The translations under genes were made by a program, and so were the position numbers. Under the pieces are notes generated by a model. That model searched no databases. It was not told the origin of the DNA and saw only the letters and a program-made list of their open reading frames with translations. A DNA stretch of 64,000 nucleotides from Diphasiastrum complanatum. Lineage: Eukaryota; Streptophyta; Lycopodiopsida; Lycopodiales; Lycopodiaceae. Position 1 is the first letter of the stretch; each line of letters begins with the position of its first letter. The stretch is taken from the NCBI GenBank assembly GCA_029204225.1, contig CM055095.1, positions 74,389,501-74,453,500 of the forward strand, read 5' to 3'. Below are positions 1 to 48,026 of the stretch, one piece after another.

Positions 1-36
1 ATTGGAGCCATTTGGCCTGCAAGACTTCAGAATATT

Positions 37-390
37 ATGTACCATATCTGGACACTGTTATCATAAGTGGTCATAAATTGGTAGCTTCACCTAGTTACCT
101 AGGGACCTAAGTGATTCTTCGAAGTGCATGCCATAAGTTAGCGTATTGGAACCATTAGGTGTTAGATCTTGATCTAGATGCTTTACACTATGATTTAAGC
201 AAGAGCAATGGATCAAATGATCAAAAACATGGATGGGCGGCCTCACACGTGTGGAGGACAGTACCAGTACAGCCTGTTCACAGAGATGTACCATATCTGG
301 ACACTGTTATCATAAGTGGTCATAAATTGGTAGCTTCACCTAGTTACCTAGGGACCTAAGTGATTCTTCGAAGTGCATGCCATAAGTTAG
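37..390. repeat. Two 105-bp direct repeats separated by 144 bp
   Basis: Positions 37-141 and 286-390 carry what looks by eye like the same 105-bp sequence, starting atgtaccatatctgg and ending gccataagttag, with an offset of 249 bp. The spacer is unrelated. This is most simply a local segmental duplication inside the last visible intron of the MLO gene. No coding meaning is apparent. Confidence 0.9.
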
Positions 391-614
391 AAGGCCATTT
401 TTGCCATTTTCAAATTTAGACTGTTGCCTGACCTAGTTTGCAACTATAGATAATAAAGTATTGAGAGATATGAAAGGCAGCAACACTAAACATCAAAATA
501 TGTCTCATATCACAAAACCAACTTCAGGATCCTAGACTTGAAAAGTTGCAACCTTGCAATTTGATTCATCAAAAAGGAAGACAGAGATTAATATGAAAGT
601 TGTGTTGCACATAC

Positions 615-36986
<36,372 letters not shown>

Positions 36987-37250
36987 TATCTCACACTAGA
37001 GGTGTCTTTTCAATTATCCTTTACAGACTAGTCGATGAATTTTGCTCCTTTGATTTGTTAATAATTTGCAAGGACTAGTTAGTTCCAGGTTCGATTCAGC
37101 TGAAATACTGCCTCGACGAAGATGAAAATTAATTTCTGAAGCACTTTGCGATCAAGCTCATCTCTCAGGCGAATACGTAGCTTATTCAAACAGAAAGCTG
37201 ATTACGTAGTAGATAACGGGTCCCGTAGGAGCCCGCTTTTTCTCGCAATA

Positions 37251-37626
37251 ACGTTGTCATAATAAGCGCTCAGGATGTTAAATATTCAAGCAAAAGCGTT
37301 GATACGTTGTCATGAAGAAGCGAACAAGCGCTCAGGATGTTAAATATTCAAGCAGAAACCTTAATACGTTGTCATGAAGAATCGAGGAAGCGCTCAGGAT
37401 GCTAAATATTCAAGCAAAAACCTTAATACGTTGTCATGGAAAAGCAAGTAAACGCTCAGGATGTTGATTATTCAAGCAAAAACCTGAATACGTTGTCATA
37501 AAGAAGCTTATAAGGGCTCAGGATGTTAGTTATTCCAGCTAAAATAGTACGTTGTCATAAGAAAAAAGTGAATAAATGCTCAGGATGTTAATTACTCAAG
37601 CAAAAAGCTGAGCAGGACGTGTCATA
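37251..37626. repeat. Minisatellite, six units of about 53-62 bp
   Basis: Units start with acgttgtcat at 37251, 37304, 37366, 37428, 37490 and 37549, with a degenerate seventh start at 37617. Each contains gctcaggatgtta and a ttattcaagc-like block. It lies 265-640 bp upstream of the MLO start codon. Confidence 0.93.
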
Positions 37627-38570
37627 GAAGTGAATCAGTTGTTGTGATTGTCCTTGATTCAACAATCGAGTTTGAATGCGATTGTTCGGTCCAAAAGACG
37701 TGCAAAACAGATGCAGAACAGGTCAATCGAAATCCACCAAAAAAACCTTTCATCCATCCATTCCTTTTCATAATATGAAGGATTTTCTGACGTCAGTCTC
37801 TCCAATCTGACCGACATCACTCGTTTACGACTTCATAGTTCAGTTTCGTTACTCGTTTACGATCGTGAATTTATGAAGCTCGCTTGCTCTTCTTCAGTTC
37901 ATTTACGAACACATTCACAAGAAAATTTTTGCGTGACATCTCCAGTAGTCCGGGATTCATCTGAAGGCCAATTCAATATAACAACCTCCCCATAGAAGGG
38001 CACGTTTAATGAAATTCCCTCATTTTGACGTGCCATTTTGGGAGGTGGCTTTTTGACGCATATCCATCAAGATTGAGCGGCCAAGTTCAAGTCCAACTTT
38101 AATGCACTTCAATTCAGCAATTTGTGCGCTGGAAGGAGACGGGCACCTTTCAACCTACAGCCCTGCAGGCTACCCTGACGAGCACTTTATCAGTTAGCAG
38201 CGCCTATCAGCCACCCGTCACCCGTCACAGTCGATAGGATTGACAGCCTTTCCCACGTCACTCCCCGAACATCTTATAACAAAATGTTATCTAGATTCTG
38301 CATAAGTTCACTAACACGTGGCTAATTAGCGATAACAATGGTTTACTACCCATTTAGGGAGCGGTTTAACGAGGAATCTGCCCTTAACCGCGATTAGAAT
38401 TGCTCTTAAGCATGTATGAAATATTTATTGCCGTCAACGTACTTAGTACTTGCATACCCAACAATGAACATCATCTCTAAAAAGGCTAAGGGTCCCCCTC
38501 ATGGAAATTAGAGGATTGATGACCCTACCTATTTGACAAAGGGACATGTAAGGGGGAGGGCTCATCCAAA

Positions 38571-38621
38571 TAAGCTGACTTATGACATAGCCTCCTAAGC
38601 TGACTTATGACATAGCCTCCT
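38571..38621. repeat. Short tandem duplication (about 25 bp x 2)
   Basis: The unit aagctgacttatgacatagc followed by ctcct occurs twice in a row. Confidence 0.85.
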
Positions 38622-39365
38622 AGAGGAGATGCCACATCTTTAGCTCACTTGCAAGGGGCTTTTCTTAGACTTCTTCTACTTAGACTTCTTATTACGTGTT
38701 TTATTTTTTAATTCTACCTTTTCTTTTTTATGTAAATCTTTTATACATGCAACTTTTAAATGAAAATAATGAAAGGTGCATGTAAAAAAAAAAATTCACA
38801 AAAAAAACTTACATGCAACTTCAGGCACCACAGCGTGCATGGATATTTTTGTTTTGGCTTTAAAACTTTTTTTTCAGAAGGGTCATGTAAAGTTTTTTTT
38901 CCTTGGGGACTCCCAGCAAGGTGCATCCATTTACTTTGTAAAATACAGATCAACTTAAAAGGAAATTGTCAAACTCTTATTTGACTTTCAAATAAAAGTT
39001 AAAAGAGTCACTAATGTGTAAATTCAATGGAAATGGTGAAGGATAAGTCCACACAAAAATCTTTGTCACATTGACTTGGTCCCTCAGGTGCACCTTTATA
39101 TGAGAGTTCTAAATAGAAAAAGTTCAAGACCCTTTTCTTTTCTTTCTTCTTTTTTGTTTTTTCTTGCATGCATGCACACTCTTTAGATGCACCTCCATAA
39201 TATATATGCAATTAGTGATAACAAAAAAAATTTGTCCCTCAATATTTCTATTACATGTGTGCCCACACTTTAGATAAACCTTTATATGCAAGGCACAACT
39301 CATGAATAGCTAAAAATGCTAAAAGATGAAAAAGGCACAGGCTATAAATGTCAGGTGCCCATCCA
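38622..39365. other. Non-coding intergenic stretch
   Basis: A/T-rich with several poly-A and poly-T runs. Short open frames there show nothing recognisable. Confidence 0.45.
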
Positions 39366-39452
39366 CCAATGCAACTTAAGTGAGAGAGTGTCCATGACAT
39401 ACACTGAAGTTGTGCACAGACACTCTCTCACTTAAGTTGTGTCGCTGGTTGG
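39360..39452. repeat. Hairpin-forming inverted repeat
   Basis: The arms 39372-39392 and 39419-39439 are perfectly complementary over 21 bp (caacttaagtgagagagtgt and its reverse complement). They extend imperfectly outward (tgcccatccacc against tgggtggcca-like sequence), with a 26-bp loop. This could be a MITE, a small-RNA hairpin or a palindromic insertion. Confidence 0.88.
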
Positions 39453-39823
39453 GCACATTATCTTGGTGCAAATATGGGGTGCCTGCTTGCCTCACTATCA
39501 GTACTAGTCGTAGTATATCTCGATATAAAGAAGCAACATTACCTGATTATCTATCTCTCATAAGTCTCATCTTTTCCTAGTTAACCAAGTTTCAAGTGAA
39601 CTCGAGAAAGGTTGGTATATGAGGCTTTTGACTCTCATGTGTCTAAATGGAGAACATAGTATCTCCATCGTCCATAAATTCACTAAGACCTCTAGTTATT
39701 GATGATAAAAAATACCATTACTTTTTTTAAAATGTATCCTCAATTGTTGTAAATGGGACCTTAGGGTGCCCCATGCTTTTGAGGCTATGATATGTTGTAA
39801 ACTTGTGGGATAGATCTGTGCAG

Positions 39824-40027
39824 GCCAGAAAACGACTTAAGTTGCCAAGAAAAACAACAATTACCAATGTGTTTTCAACATTAGGTCCTAGTGCAGACCT
39901 GCAATACTTTTTTGGGTGGAAAGCTAGTGTGAATATGAACAGCTTTGAGCAGAAAATTGGTCAATGTCAGCTGTATATTTTTAATGTGTCTTCTCCGCAT
40001 AATACTTATGATGAGTATAAAATACAG
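39824..40027 (+). CDS. Possible internal exon, unknown protein
   Basis: This 204-bp open block is flanked by acceptor GATCTGTGCAG and donor ATACAG|GTGAGT, both close to consensus. It reads in one frame with KRLKLPRKTTITNVFSTLGP, SADLQYFFGWKASVNMNSFE and QCQLYIFNVSS. I recognise no family. No neighbouring exon on the plus strand was found. It converges on the methylase-like gene. It may be a relic of a host gene or transposon. Confidence 0.4.
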
Positions 40028-40481
40028 GTGAGTACCAAGAGTTTTTCTACTTAATAGATTGATTGTTTGGAATGTCAAAGGGCACAGGGCTTGATAACCC
40101 TTTGAAAAACTAAAAGATTTAACACTTTTTTGTAACTTTGCCACCAAAAATGTTGTAACTTCACCTTGTAAAATGTCTACATGTCAAAATTAGAAGCTAA
40201 ATGCGTCATCATGATACAATGGCCATCAAACTAGCTATTGCACCATTTGAACATAAGGGTTTTGAATAATTTTAAGCTTAATACTTGCCCATAGCACTTT
40301 TAGATTAAACTTAAAATATTGCATAAAATTAAAATATTGCTTAAAATTAAAATAACAACTTGAAAATTATCCCCAACAACAAACAAGTTGATAAATATTA
40401 AGCATGCCAATATATAGTTATAGTTTTATAGACTTGTCAATGGATACTATGGTCTAAAGTCAAAATTGTATGTGGAAGACA

Positions 40482-42051
40482 CTAGATGTTTTCTAACTTC
40501 TTCAAGCAAATGTTGTACATCTCTTCGTCTTCCTCAATACAGACACAATGTATGTTGCTCTTTGATGCCTCCTTTGCCATGTTTCTTGTCCCGGCAAAGA
40601 GGTCTATCACCACATCTCCAAGACGTGTGAACAACTCAATTATATATCTGCAATAAAGAAAATCATGTTTCAAGGCAAAGAGAATATATGATGGTTATTC
40701 AACACAATATGTAGTATTGCTACTCAAAAGCTAGAATTTAGTGAACCTGCAGAAGCTAGGTGACCTCTCAGCACCACCACGACAAACACACTCCATTGAT
40801 GCATGTTAAGGTGTCTCTATTCAAGTCCATAACATAATTTGTCTTCATGGAGAATGTCTTTTTTTCCAAACGATCGGCATCTCTCCTTTGGAGTGTGGGA
40901 ATGGAACACCCTGAGCAATAATACATGGCTAAGAGAAGAAGGACCACTTGTGAACTATTCATGTTAGTGAAGTGTCAAATGCCTAAACAAATAAACCATG
41001 CAAAAATATCTTGGCAATACCTTTTATTGTGGATCTTGTCTACCATAGCCTTCCTAACTGAACACATTTAGGCAACGATGGAGCGAGAAACCAAATGCCT
41101 CAGCAATAGAGTGTATGATTGGAAACTGCTCAAAGACGCATGTGCTTATGAACCACATCTGCCACATATGTCTTGCCAATTTTCAGAGCAGCTGAGGCAA
41201 GGTCTATGGAGAACATGTTCCATGTGGGAATAGTCAACTCATTTCCATATTGCATGACACTGAGTGAAGTGGGAAAGTTTGCCCAAACAAGCGTGGCACT
41301 AGCTGTAGCTGGATTATGACGTATAGTCATTCCAGGAACAAGATAGTGCGTGCAAAATATTTTGAGATTTTTGTGTGGGCTATTTTTCTTCTTCTTGGCA
41401 ACCTTACATACATCAGCCTTCAAAGCCCAAACTTTTCCTCTCATATTTGATAACAAATCTAACACCAGCAAACATAATCAACACATGGCACAACATTTAA
41501 AAGAAAGTGCCTTGTGATAAGCATATGGAATACAAAAAGTTGGACAATACATTATTACCTTCATTCATGGCATCCACTTCTTGGAAGTCTTCATCAACAG
41601 GTCTTTCATCCGATAGCATATGCAATGAATATTGAGATTCTACTGTGTCTTGCAGATCCAAAGCCCGTTTTGTCCTTAGCTCTCCTCTAACATCAAATCT
41701 AAGCATTTGAGTCGTTGAGGCTGAACCTTGGTGAGGAATTTCTGGATTGGTCTTTTTGCCTTGGCGTATAGCTTGCCTTTGGGCATACTTTACCCTTTCA
41801 GAAGGATGTACATGTCTTTCTGGATAGTCTAGCCACCATGGGCAATTTTTTCTTTCCCAGGTCGAAATCTCTCTATCTGTCCAATCAATTGAGTACATGG
41901 AGTGGGGTCCATCCCACAATAACCAATTTGATACCTCACTTGGTAAACTAGATATGGCCCTGCCTTCAATTAGAGAGAGTAGCCATCGGGAAGAAAGAAA
42001 AATTTTAATGACTATAGTACAGGTGAAAACAGAATATGAAATTATTCGCAA
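40482..42051 (-). pseudogene. Spliced gene relic with DNA N4/N6-methylase-like domain
   Basis: The last exon (40482-40647) follows acceptor TTTATTGCAG and reads YIIELFTRLGDVVIDLFAGT, then NMAKEASKSNIHCVCIEEDE. GDVVxDxFAGTG is the S-adenosylmethionine-binding motif of DNA N4/N6-methyltransferases; the final Gly is Arg here. An upstream exon ends GGAERSPSFC, with donor CAG|GTTCAC at about 40747, and joins it in frame. Further upstream, exons ending at 41559 (donor AAG|GTAATA) and starting at 41458 join in frame as NE|DLLSNMRGKVWALKAD. Stops and frame changes occur between about 40770 and 41130. The N-terminal part (WWLDYPERHVHPSERVKYAQ) is of unknown family. The catalytic (N/D)PP(Y/W)-type motif was not found, so activity is unlikely. 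Confidence 0.55.
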
Positions 42052-42217
42052 GAAATGCTATTAGTGGCAAACCTATACGCTAGTCTCTTTGCAGAAAAAA
42101 GCAATTGTGGCTGCTTGTCTTCTGTGGTTGAGTTCTTCATGTCTTTTTGTATGTTTGGAAAAGCGAGTTGGAAGTGATTTGTTCGCTGCTTCTTAAAAAA
42201 AAATCTCATTTTCCATT

Positions 42218-42356
42218 CAACAAATCTAATTTGCTATTTTCCATGCATGCATGATCACTTAAATGTGAGGTATTTGGGCCCTTAAGGACCACTCAACAAA
42301 TGTAGTTTGCTATTTTCCATGCATGCATGATCACTCACATGTGGAGTAGTTGGGCC
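42218..42356. repeat. 76-bp tandem duplication containing CATGCATGCATG
   Basis: 42218-42280 and 42294-42356 are similar (caacaaat.ta.tttgctat, then ttttccatgcatgcatgatc). The RY-type CATGCATG motif is doubled, upstream of the minus-strand methylase-like gene. Confidence 0.85.
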
Positions 42357-42969
42357 ATTAACTAAAGTCCAAGCCTAAAAAGTTGAGACCACCTCCTTTT
42401 TTTATCCTTTAACGTTGACTTTTTCCTAAACTCCATTGACCAACCTCAACACATACTATTGCCTTTGCAAGGCAAGACCAACAAATGCACTCTTGCCTAT
42501 GATGCCAATCTCGAAATATCTCATCATGCACTAGCCCTTGCTTCGTTCTCGAATATCTCGCTCTCGTCTCCTATCCACATTTTAGGTTTGTAAAACAATC
42601 ATCAACAACAAATAAATTTGCTCAATACCGAAGTGATTAAATGTCTTTAGGTATGCAAAAATCTATCTTTCACCTTGTCCTTTGTGCAAAGAGGCTTGTG
42701 AAAGGTTGGATATGGGTGCGATGAATCATCTATATAGTATAAAACTATTTTAGAGAACGAATGTGTGAGGTGCCGTAAAAAATGTCACGCTTTTGCCGGC
42801 AAAAATGTCACCCATTTGCAAAAGGAAAAGCTAAATAGGTTTTAAAAAAATGGTAAACAAACACAGCCAAGCTCATAGCCGAGAGCCGACCCACATTTCC
42901 AATGCATGTGGGCGGAGGCCAGTGCCTAGTGTAGTTCCTAGCCGTGTAGCCAAGCATTGCCATGCTCGT

Positions 42970-42981
42970 GGGGGGGGGGGG

Positions 42982-43016
<35 letters not shown>
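42970..43016. repeat. G15 run followed by (AG)n
   Basis: Fifteen G at 42970-42984, then about 16 AG units. Confidence 0.95.
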
Positions 43017-43021
<5 letters not shown>

Positions 43022-43409
43022 CAATCATCTTCTTGGAGTTGCTACTCTCAACCTTATCCAAAACCGATCAATCAACAAATTTCAAAAATCAAATTACAAC
43101 TATTGCATATAGTACGGTCCACAAGAGTTGGTGGGTCCAATTAGCTAACCCCCTCTTAGTTTCCAATATACATACACCAATGGCCCTCTAAGTGGCCATC
43201 ACCTACTACGTAATGGATACCTTGTGACTATTATGCCCATTTTTTGAACAGATTAAAAACCAAAATATATATGTACTTTTTTTTTTACCCTGTGCGTCCG
43301 TACTATTGCCATGTGCCACATCTAGAGTGGTCGATCAAAGTCAAACTGCTTATTATGCTTCATAATGTACATGCGAGAAAAGTCAAGGTACTCATTACGC
43401 AATGGAATG

Positions 43410-43522
43410 TGCCGGGGGTAGAGGACATTCTGCCCGATAAAGATTTTCAAAATTTTTTAGACGAGACTAAAAGCTTAAATTTTTTGAAAATCCTTATCGA
43501 GCAGAATGTCCACTACCCGGCA
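43410..43522. repeat. Long inverted repeat hairpin, ~50-bp arms
   Basis: The left arm from tgccgggggtagaggacatt pairs with the right arm ending tgtccactacccggca. The inner part, gattttcaaaatttttta, pairs with taaattttttgaaaatc. The loop is short (about 15 bp). A few mismatches occur. It is compatible with a foldback MITE or a small-RNA precursor. Confidence 0.88.
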
Positions 43523-43983
43523 CCTTCTATAATACATAAACACATGGTTGTTTAGGAAAAACCCTACATTATAGGTCCCAAGTATACATGAACATATGGT
43601 TGTTTAGGCAAAACCTTAAAACACAGGTTCCCAAGGATTTATAACATATGATTAGTTGTTTAGCAAAACCCTAAAACATGACGAGAACATTTTGTTCTGA
43701 TTGCTGGAATCGCTTGCTTCTTTAAGCACACAGAAAAGGATCGTAAATTTTGCGTAAGATTAAGTACTAGCTAGCTTCTTCAGCTGTTTCTTATAATCTG
43801 ATGACAATGCACATTATCAGGCAAACGCAATATCTTTTATTTCTTGAGGTTTAACACAGACTGTAATGCTACTATGATCTTGTTAAATCAATGGTTGTTA
43901 CTTAATTTCATGCCTTTCGTGCAGGAGGATGAAGTGATTGTTTCAGCATTTTTGGCAGAAGAAATTAGGCAGAAGATAGCAGG

Positions 43984-44300
43984 ATGGCAGCGATGCGGAC
44001 TGCTTTGTCACGATCAAGAGGGAGCTTAATGGCAAATTTGCGTTCCTATCCTGGAATGATGTGTATTGGCTCATCATCCCCCTCTCCATTGGCAACTTCC
44101 CAGGAGTGTGTGAAAGATTTGGTGCTTGGGGCACATAAACAGAGGCTTCTGCCCTGGGTCACAGAGCTTGGAAACTTTGTTCTTGAGACACGAAGTCTAG
44201 ATGGACTACATGATAAGCCTTTTATGCTCTGTAGCACGGAAGAGGCTCTGACTTTTTCGACTCCCGCTGGCTGTCCTGCTCCTTTTGCAATAAATGAAAG
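43984..44300 (+). CDS. Possible first coding exon of an unknown gene
   Basis: ATG at 43984 opens 105 codons up to a donor-like GAAA|GTAAGT at 44301. An acceptor-like TTTCGTGCAG ends at 43924, so the start would be preceded by a 5' untranslated intron. The N-terminus, MAAMRTALSRSRGSLMANLR, is Arg/Ser-rich without acidic residues and could be an organelle-targeting peptide. Later parts read LGAHKQRLLPWVTELGNF and STEEALTFSTPAGCPAPF. No downstream exon or family was recognised. Confidence 0.35.
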
Positions 44301-44322
44301 TAAGTTGTCTACTCCCTGTTGA

Positions 44323-45625
44323 TGGCGGGGTGGGCTTTGTAATTTGTTTATAAAGAAGCAAGGGATTGAAGACCAGTTGCACTAACTGGTGTCAAATAAC
44401 AGCACACATTAAACCTCGACAAATTGTCCAAGTGTTTTTTGAAAAATATTTATCTTGGTTGATAATATTTGTGATCCAACCTAATATTTGTGATCTAACC
44501 CTTATTGCTAGCAACCATCCAGATCATGTGCATGCCCATCAATTCATCCTACTCTTCTCACAGCTCCAGATGAAAGTAATGCAAGAACATGAAATGTATT
44601 AGCACGTTAATTTATTTTGAATGCTAGAAAAGAATGAAAAAAGCAGATCTTACTGTTTTTTGTGACTTCGGCAACTCCAGATCTACGTGTACTACAATGG
44701 TATCAATGGAAGGAATTCCCCAAGGTTTTAGCACCTCATTTTTCTTGAGTGCTAGAAACGTAGATGCAGAGCATTCCGGAAAGTGTCAGCATTCCAGATC
44801 AGAACAATGTTCTTGTTCAATTTTTTTTTTTCATGATGTGTTAGGGTGGAAGTAAACAACACATATAGGCTGTAGGAAAATTCGCCCAAATTAGGTACGA
44901 TACATCGACTCACGAAGTGTGGGAAGGTCAGTAGGTAATAAGGGAGCTGGAAATGTACACCCACCCCAAGCGACTCGTAAAGATCAAGATGTTTGGCACC
45001 TTAAGTTGAACATGGCATAACTACATCCTAAACAGCAGGTGAATGAGCTGTAAAGAACATAGTTGCCACCATACTGTAACTATGAAAGCATACAAGCAAA
45101 GGCTATCAATGTGGACCAAGAATAACATAGGATATCAGGAGTTAACCTATCGTGCTTAGCCATAGGAAAACTGTTGATGGACCCTAAATACATTGCAAAA
45201 GTTTGTAAACTTTGAATCAGACTATTAGTGATTATTGATGCATGGTGTTTGATTTTCTTAGAGTCAAGACTCCAGTTTATTGTTATAGATGATAGTGCAC
45301 ATTGTCGAATCGTACACATGTGGCTGCCATATAGAGTAATGAGTTAATAAGGAGCTGTCTAGAAGTTGTTTAGCAACCGACATGATGCAATGATGCACAC
45401 TAACCAGATCATAGAAAGCATACACGAAACTTGAAAATATTTACAATTTATATGATACAACATGATGGAAGATGATCCACATTCCACACATGCCTCACAA
45501 GAACGATCAATATGTCAAACCATATGATATATATCAAGGAGTAGGCCAATGGCCACGTACATGAGTATGATAGATGGACAATGAACTCATTGAGTCGTAT
45601 GACACGAAAATAAACCCTAATTATT
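44323..45625. other. Non-coding stretch, nothing recognised
   Basis: No coding, RNA or transposon signal was seen on either strand. Small open frames lack domain or splice support. Confidence 0.45.
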
Positions 45626-45630
45626 TGTGA

Positions 45631-46320
45631 CTAGGAGGCATCATGATTAGATGAAGATTCCTCCTCATCGTTGTCACTAGTGGACGAGTAGGAAGATAGG
45701 GAATCCTCCTCAGGGATGTGCTCCTATTTCCCTCTGCCTCTGCCCTTGCCCTTGCCTCTAGGTTTACAAAGCCTTCGCTGGGCCATTGCTCCTTTGCATG
45801 TGATGTTGTTGTCTTCGACTCAACATGCAAATCCATTAGGTGGACCCTACGCCTATTCCCTCTGTGTATAGGCGATGTGGGGTCGACCACCATCAAGATC
45901 AAGAAACCCCACATCCTCGCCAATGTCCATCTCCATCTCATCATCCAGGGCCTCCTCCTCATCATCAAATCCTGGCTCCTCATCTCCCTCCTTAGCCTCC
46001 CCCCAACTTTCCACTTCAGCTTGCTTTGCATTGGCCCTAGCCGTGGACCTAGTGGTCCCGCACTTCCTCCTATCATGTCGTGCCGTACCATCTCTTTGCA
46101 CGTGCCTGAACTTGACTAGCCTCACATTGGTGGTGTAGTAGACCAACTTGTTTGGTTGCCAAATGGTGAGCTTGTTGCACATAAGAGATCAAGTGCTCTA
46201 GTTCCGCTCACAAGTTGAAGTGAAACAATCTTGAGTGAGGATGCCGGTGGCAAGAGTAGTAATGTTTGAGGTAGATTTGCCCACCACACCTCACTATGTG
46301 AATAGTTGTCATGCCCAAGG
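45631..46320 (-). pseudogene. hAT-superfamily transposase C-terminus (dimerisation domain) relic
   Basis: The minus-strand frame reads STSNITTLATGILTQDCFTS, then TCERN-stop-ST-stop-SLMCNK and PNKLVYYTTNVRLVKF. Plant hAT transposases have SSSxCERNWSxxSxIHxKxRNRL...LVYVYYNxRL at this point, so both stops replace Trp or neighbouring codons (TAG, TGA). An acidic tail follows (GFDDEEEALDDEMEMDIGED). The RNase H-like catalytic part is not present to the right. No terminal inverted repeats were identified. This is a dead fragment. Confidence 0.78.
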
Positions 46321-46340
46321 CTGATCTCGGATTGATTATC

Positions 46341-46860
46341 CTGTTAGAGGTCAGTAGGCCTACCTTGACCCGTAATTTAATTATGATTGTGAGGGGTTTG
46401 GGGCCCTCATGTGTACATGGTCATAATTAATGGTTGGAGGCCTAAACTCTAGATGGTGGATTTTTATGGGTCTATCAGTGAGTCATAGGGGAATTGGATG
46501 ACGTGGCCCAATTAGGCTGCAGAGGTGTCACAGTGCACTATTAGTGGTGCATGGGCCTTGGAGGGTATAAGTATACCCATTGGACTCTCACTAGTGTATC
46601 CATGATTTGATGATTAGTAGCTACATGCTATTGGTGTGATTCCTCCTTCCCTTGTGAGAGATTGATCCATAGCTTGGGGGCTAGATTCATATGATCTAGG
46701 TTTGGTTGGGTTGGTTTGTCCACCATCCGATTCCCTTATGTTGCTTTGTTGCGGCTTGCTTAGTTATCGAAGCCTTGAGTGTAGGACTTTATAGCAGCTC
46801 TTGCAAAAACTCATCATACTCACCTTGAGATCCAATGAGACATCCCTATCTATGCTCAAA
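46341..46860 (+). other. Possible solo-LTR-like sequence
   Basis: This non-coding stretch begins TGTTAGAGG and has a TATA-like ggtataagtataccc near 46566, giving an LTR-like layout. No second copy, primer site or target duplication was found, so the call is weak. Confidence 0.25.
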
Positions 46861-47347
46861 GTCCATTTGTCTCTTAGTCCTATGCAACAAGGGGCCAAGA
46901 GCTACTACACAAAGAGATGGGACATTGTCAGATTCTAAAAACAAAGAGAGTCAAAAGCACACAAAAAATGTTGACAATTACACGTGTTGAAAACAGAATG
47001 GGCTAGATGGCCCTCTTGGGGGGGAACCCTAAGTTGGATACACGTTTTACGTGTATGTCCTCTAGCTATCCACAAACTTGGTGTCTGTGTGTTTAGCTTC
47101 AATAACCCACAGAGGCTGAAGCGAATGAGCAACTATGTGTATGGGCTTGTGGAAGAAACTACACCACTTCTCTCGGATAGCTAAGATCCTATAGAAGCCA
47201 AAAAAGTAATCATTTCACTGCAGAAAAAACAACTCAACAATACTAAAAGACTTCCACAAAATAAATGCACAAAATATAAAGGCACCAAGATCTAGCTATC
47301 AATCAATCTCCACAAGACACAAGAGAGAAGAGGCTGGGCGCCCTCCT

Positions 47348-47349
<2 letters not shown>

Positions 47350-47413
<64 letters not shown>
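47350..47413. repeat. (GA)n microsatellite
   Basis: About 32 GA units. Confidence 0.97.
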
Positions 47414-47415
<2 letters not shown>

Positions 47416-47529
47416 AACAACACAACTAATGAAGAGCAATGCTTAGCCAAAACTGAAAAATGTGACACAATAAGCCAATATGTACTTTACCTACTTACTG
47501 AATGTAGGGCACCCCCAAAACTCAAGATA

Positions 47530-48026
47530 GGGCCCCTAAACCAAATTAGACCTGTGAACAACCAAAACTCTCTAAGCTGCTCAAATCCTGAAGGCCGGTG
47601 TGTGGAATGATCCTCCCAACCATAGGTACCCTCCCCTCTTGAGTCCACTACCTGCTATTCCTGTCAACATACACGAGGTACCCCCCCAGTGGTTGATCAG
47701 GCCACCTGGCATACACACTGCATGCGACCTGTGAATAGTGAGTGACTCACGGGATACCACCCCCATGCCCCGTCATTACCGATGACACCAACTGGTCACC
47801 CCGACTGCTTGCCGGCTAGCACTAACAGCTAGGGCCCCGACGGTTACGCGACCGCATCTCTGACAGCTTGTCAGACGGTCTCACTGGATCACGGGATTTC
47901 GTGATACATCGGTTCCCACTTGGAAGCGATGCCCTTCCCGATCACTGACCCTGGCCAACTTGGCCTCAGGCCCTCTGAGTGACCGGTCATGCCGAGGTCA
48001 TGTCAGAACTAGATTGAGTCGTAACA
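47530..48026 (-). repeat. Chromovirus 3' LTR fragment (element X)
   Basis: On the minus strand TGTTACGACTC follows a purine tract (GAAGAGGGAAGGAT) at 48026, just after the chromodomain. The first eight bases match the element 1 LTR start (TGTTACGA). The far end near 47530 is not defined. Confidence 0.55.

Noticed and set aside
37251-37626. CRISPR-like regular repeat spacing
   Set aside because: The whole unit repeats, with no unique spacers and no cas genes, in a plant nuclear context; it is a minisatellite.
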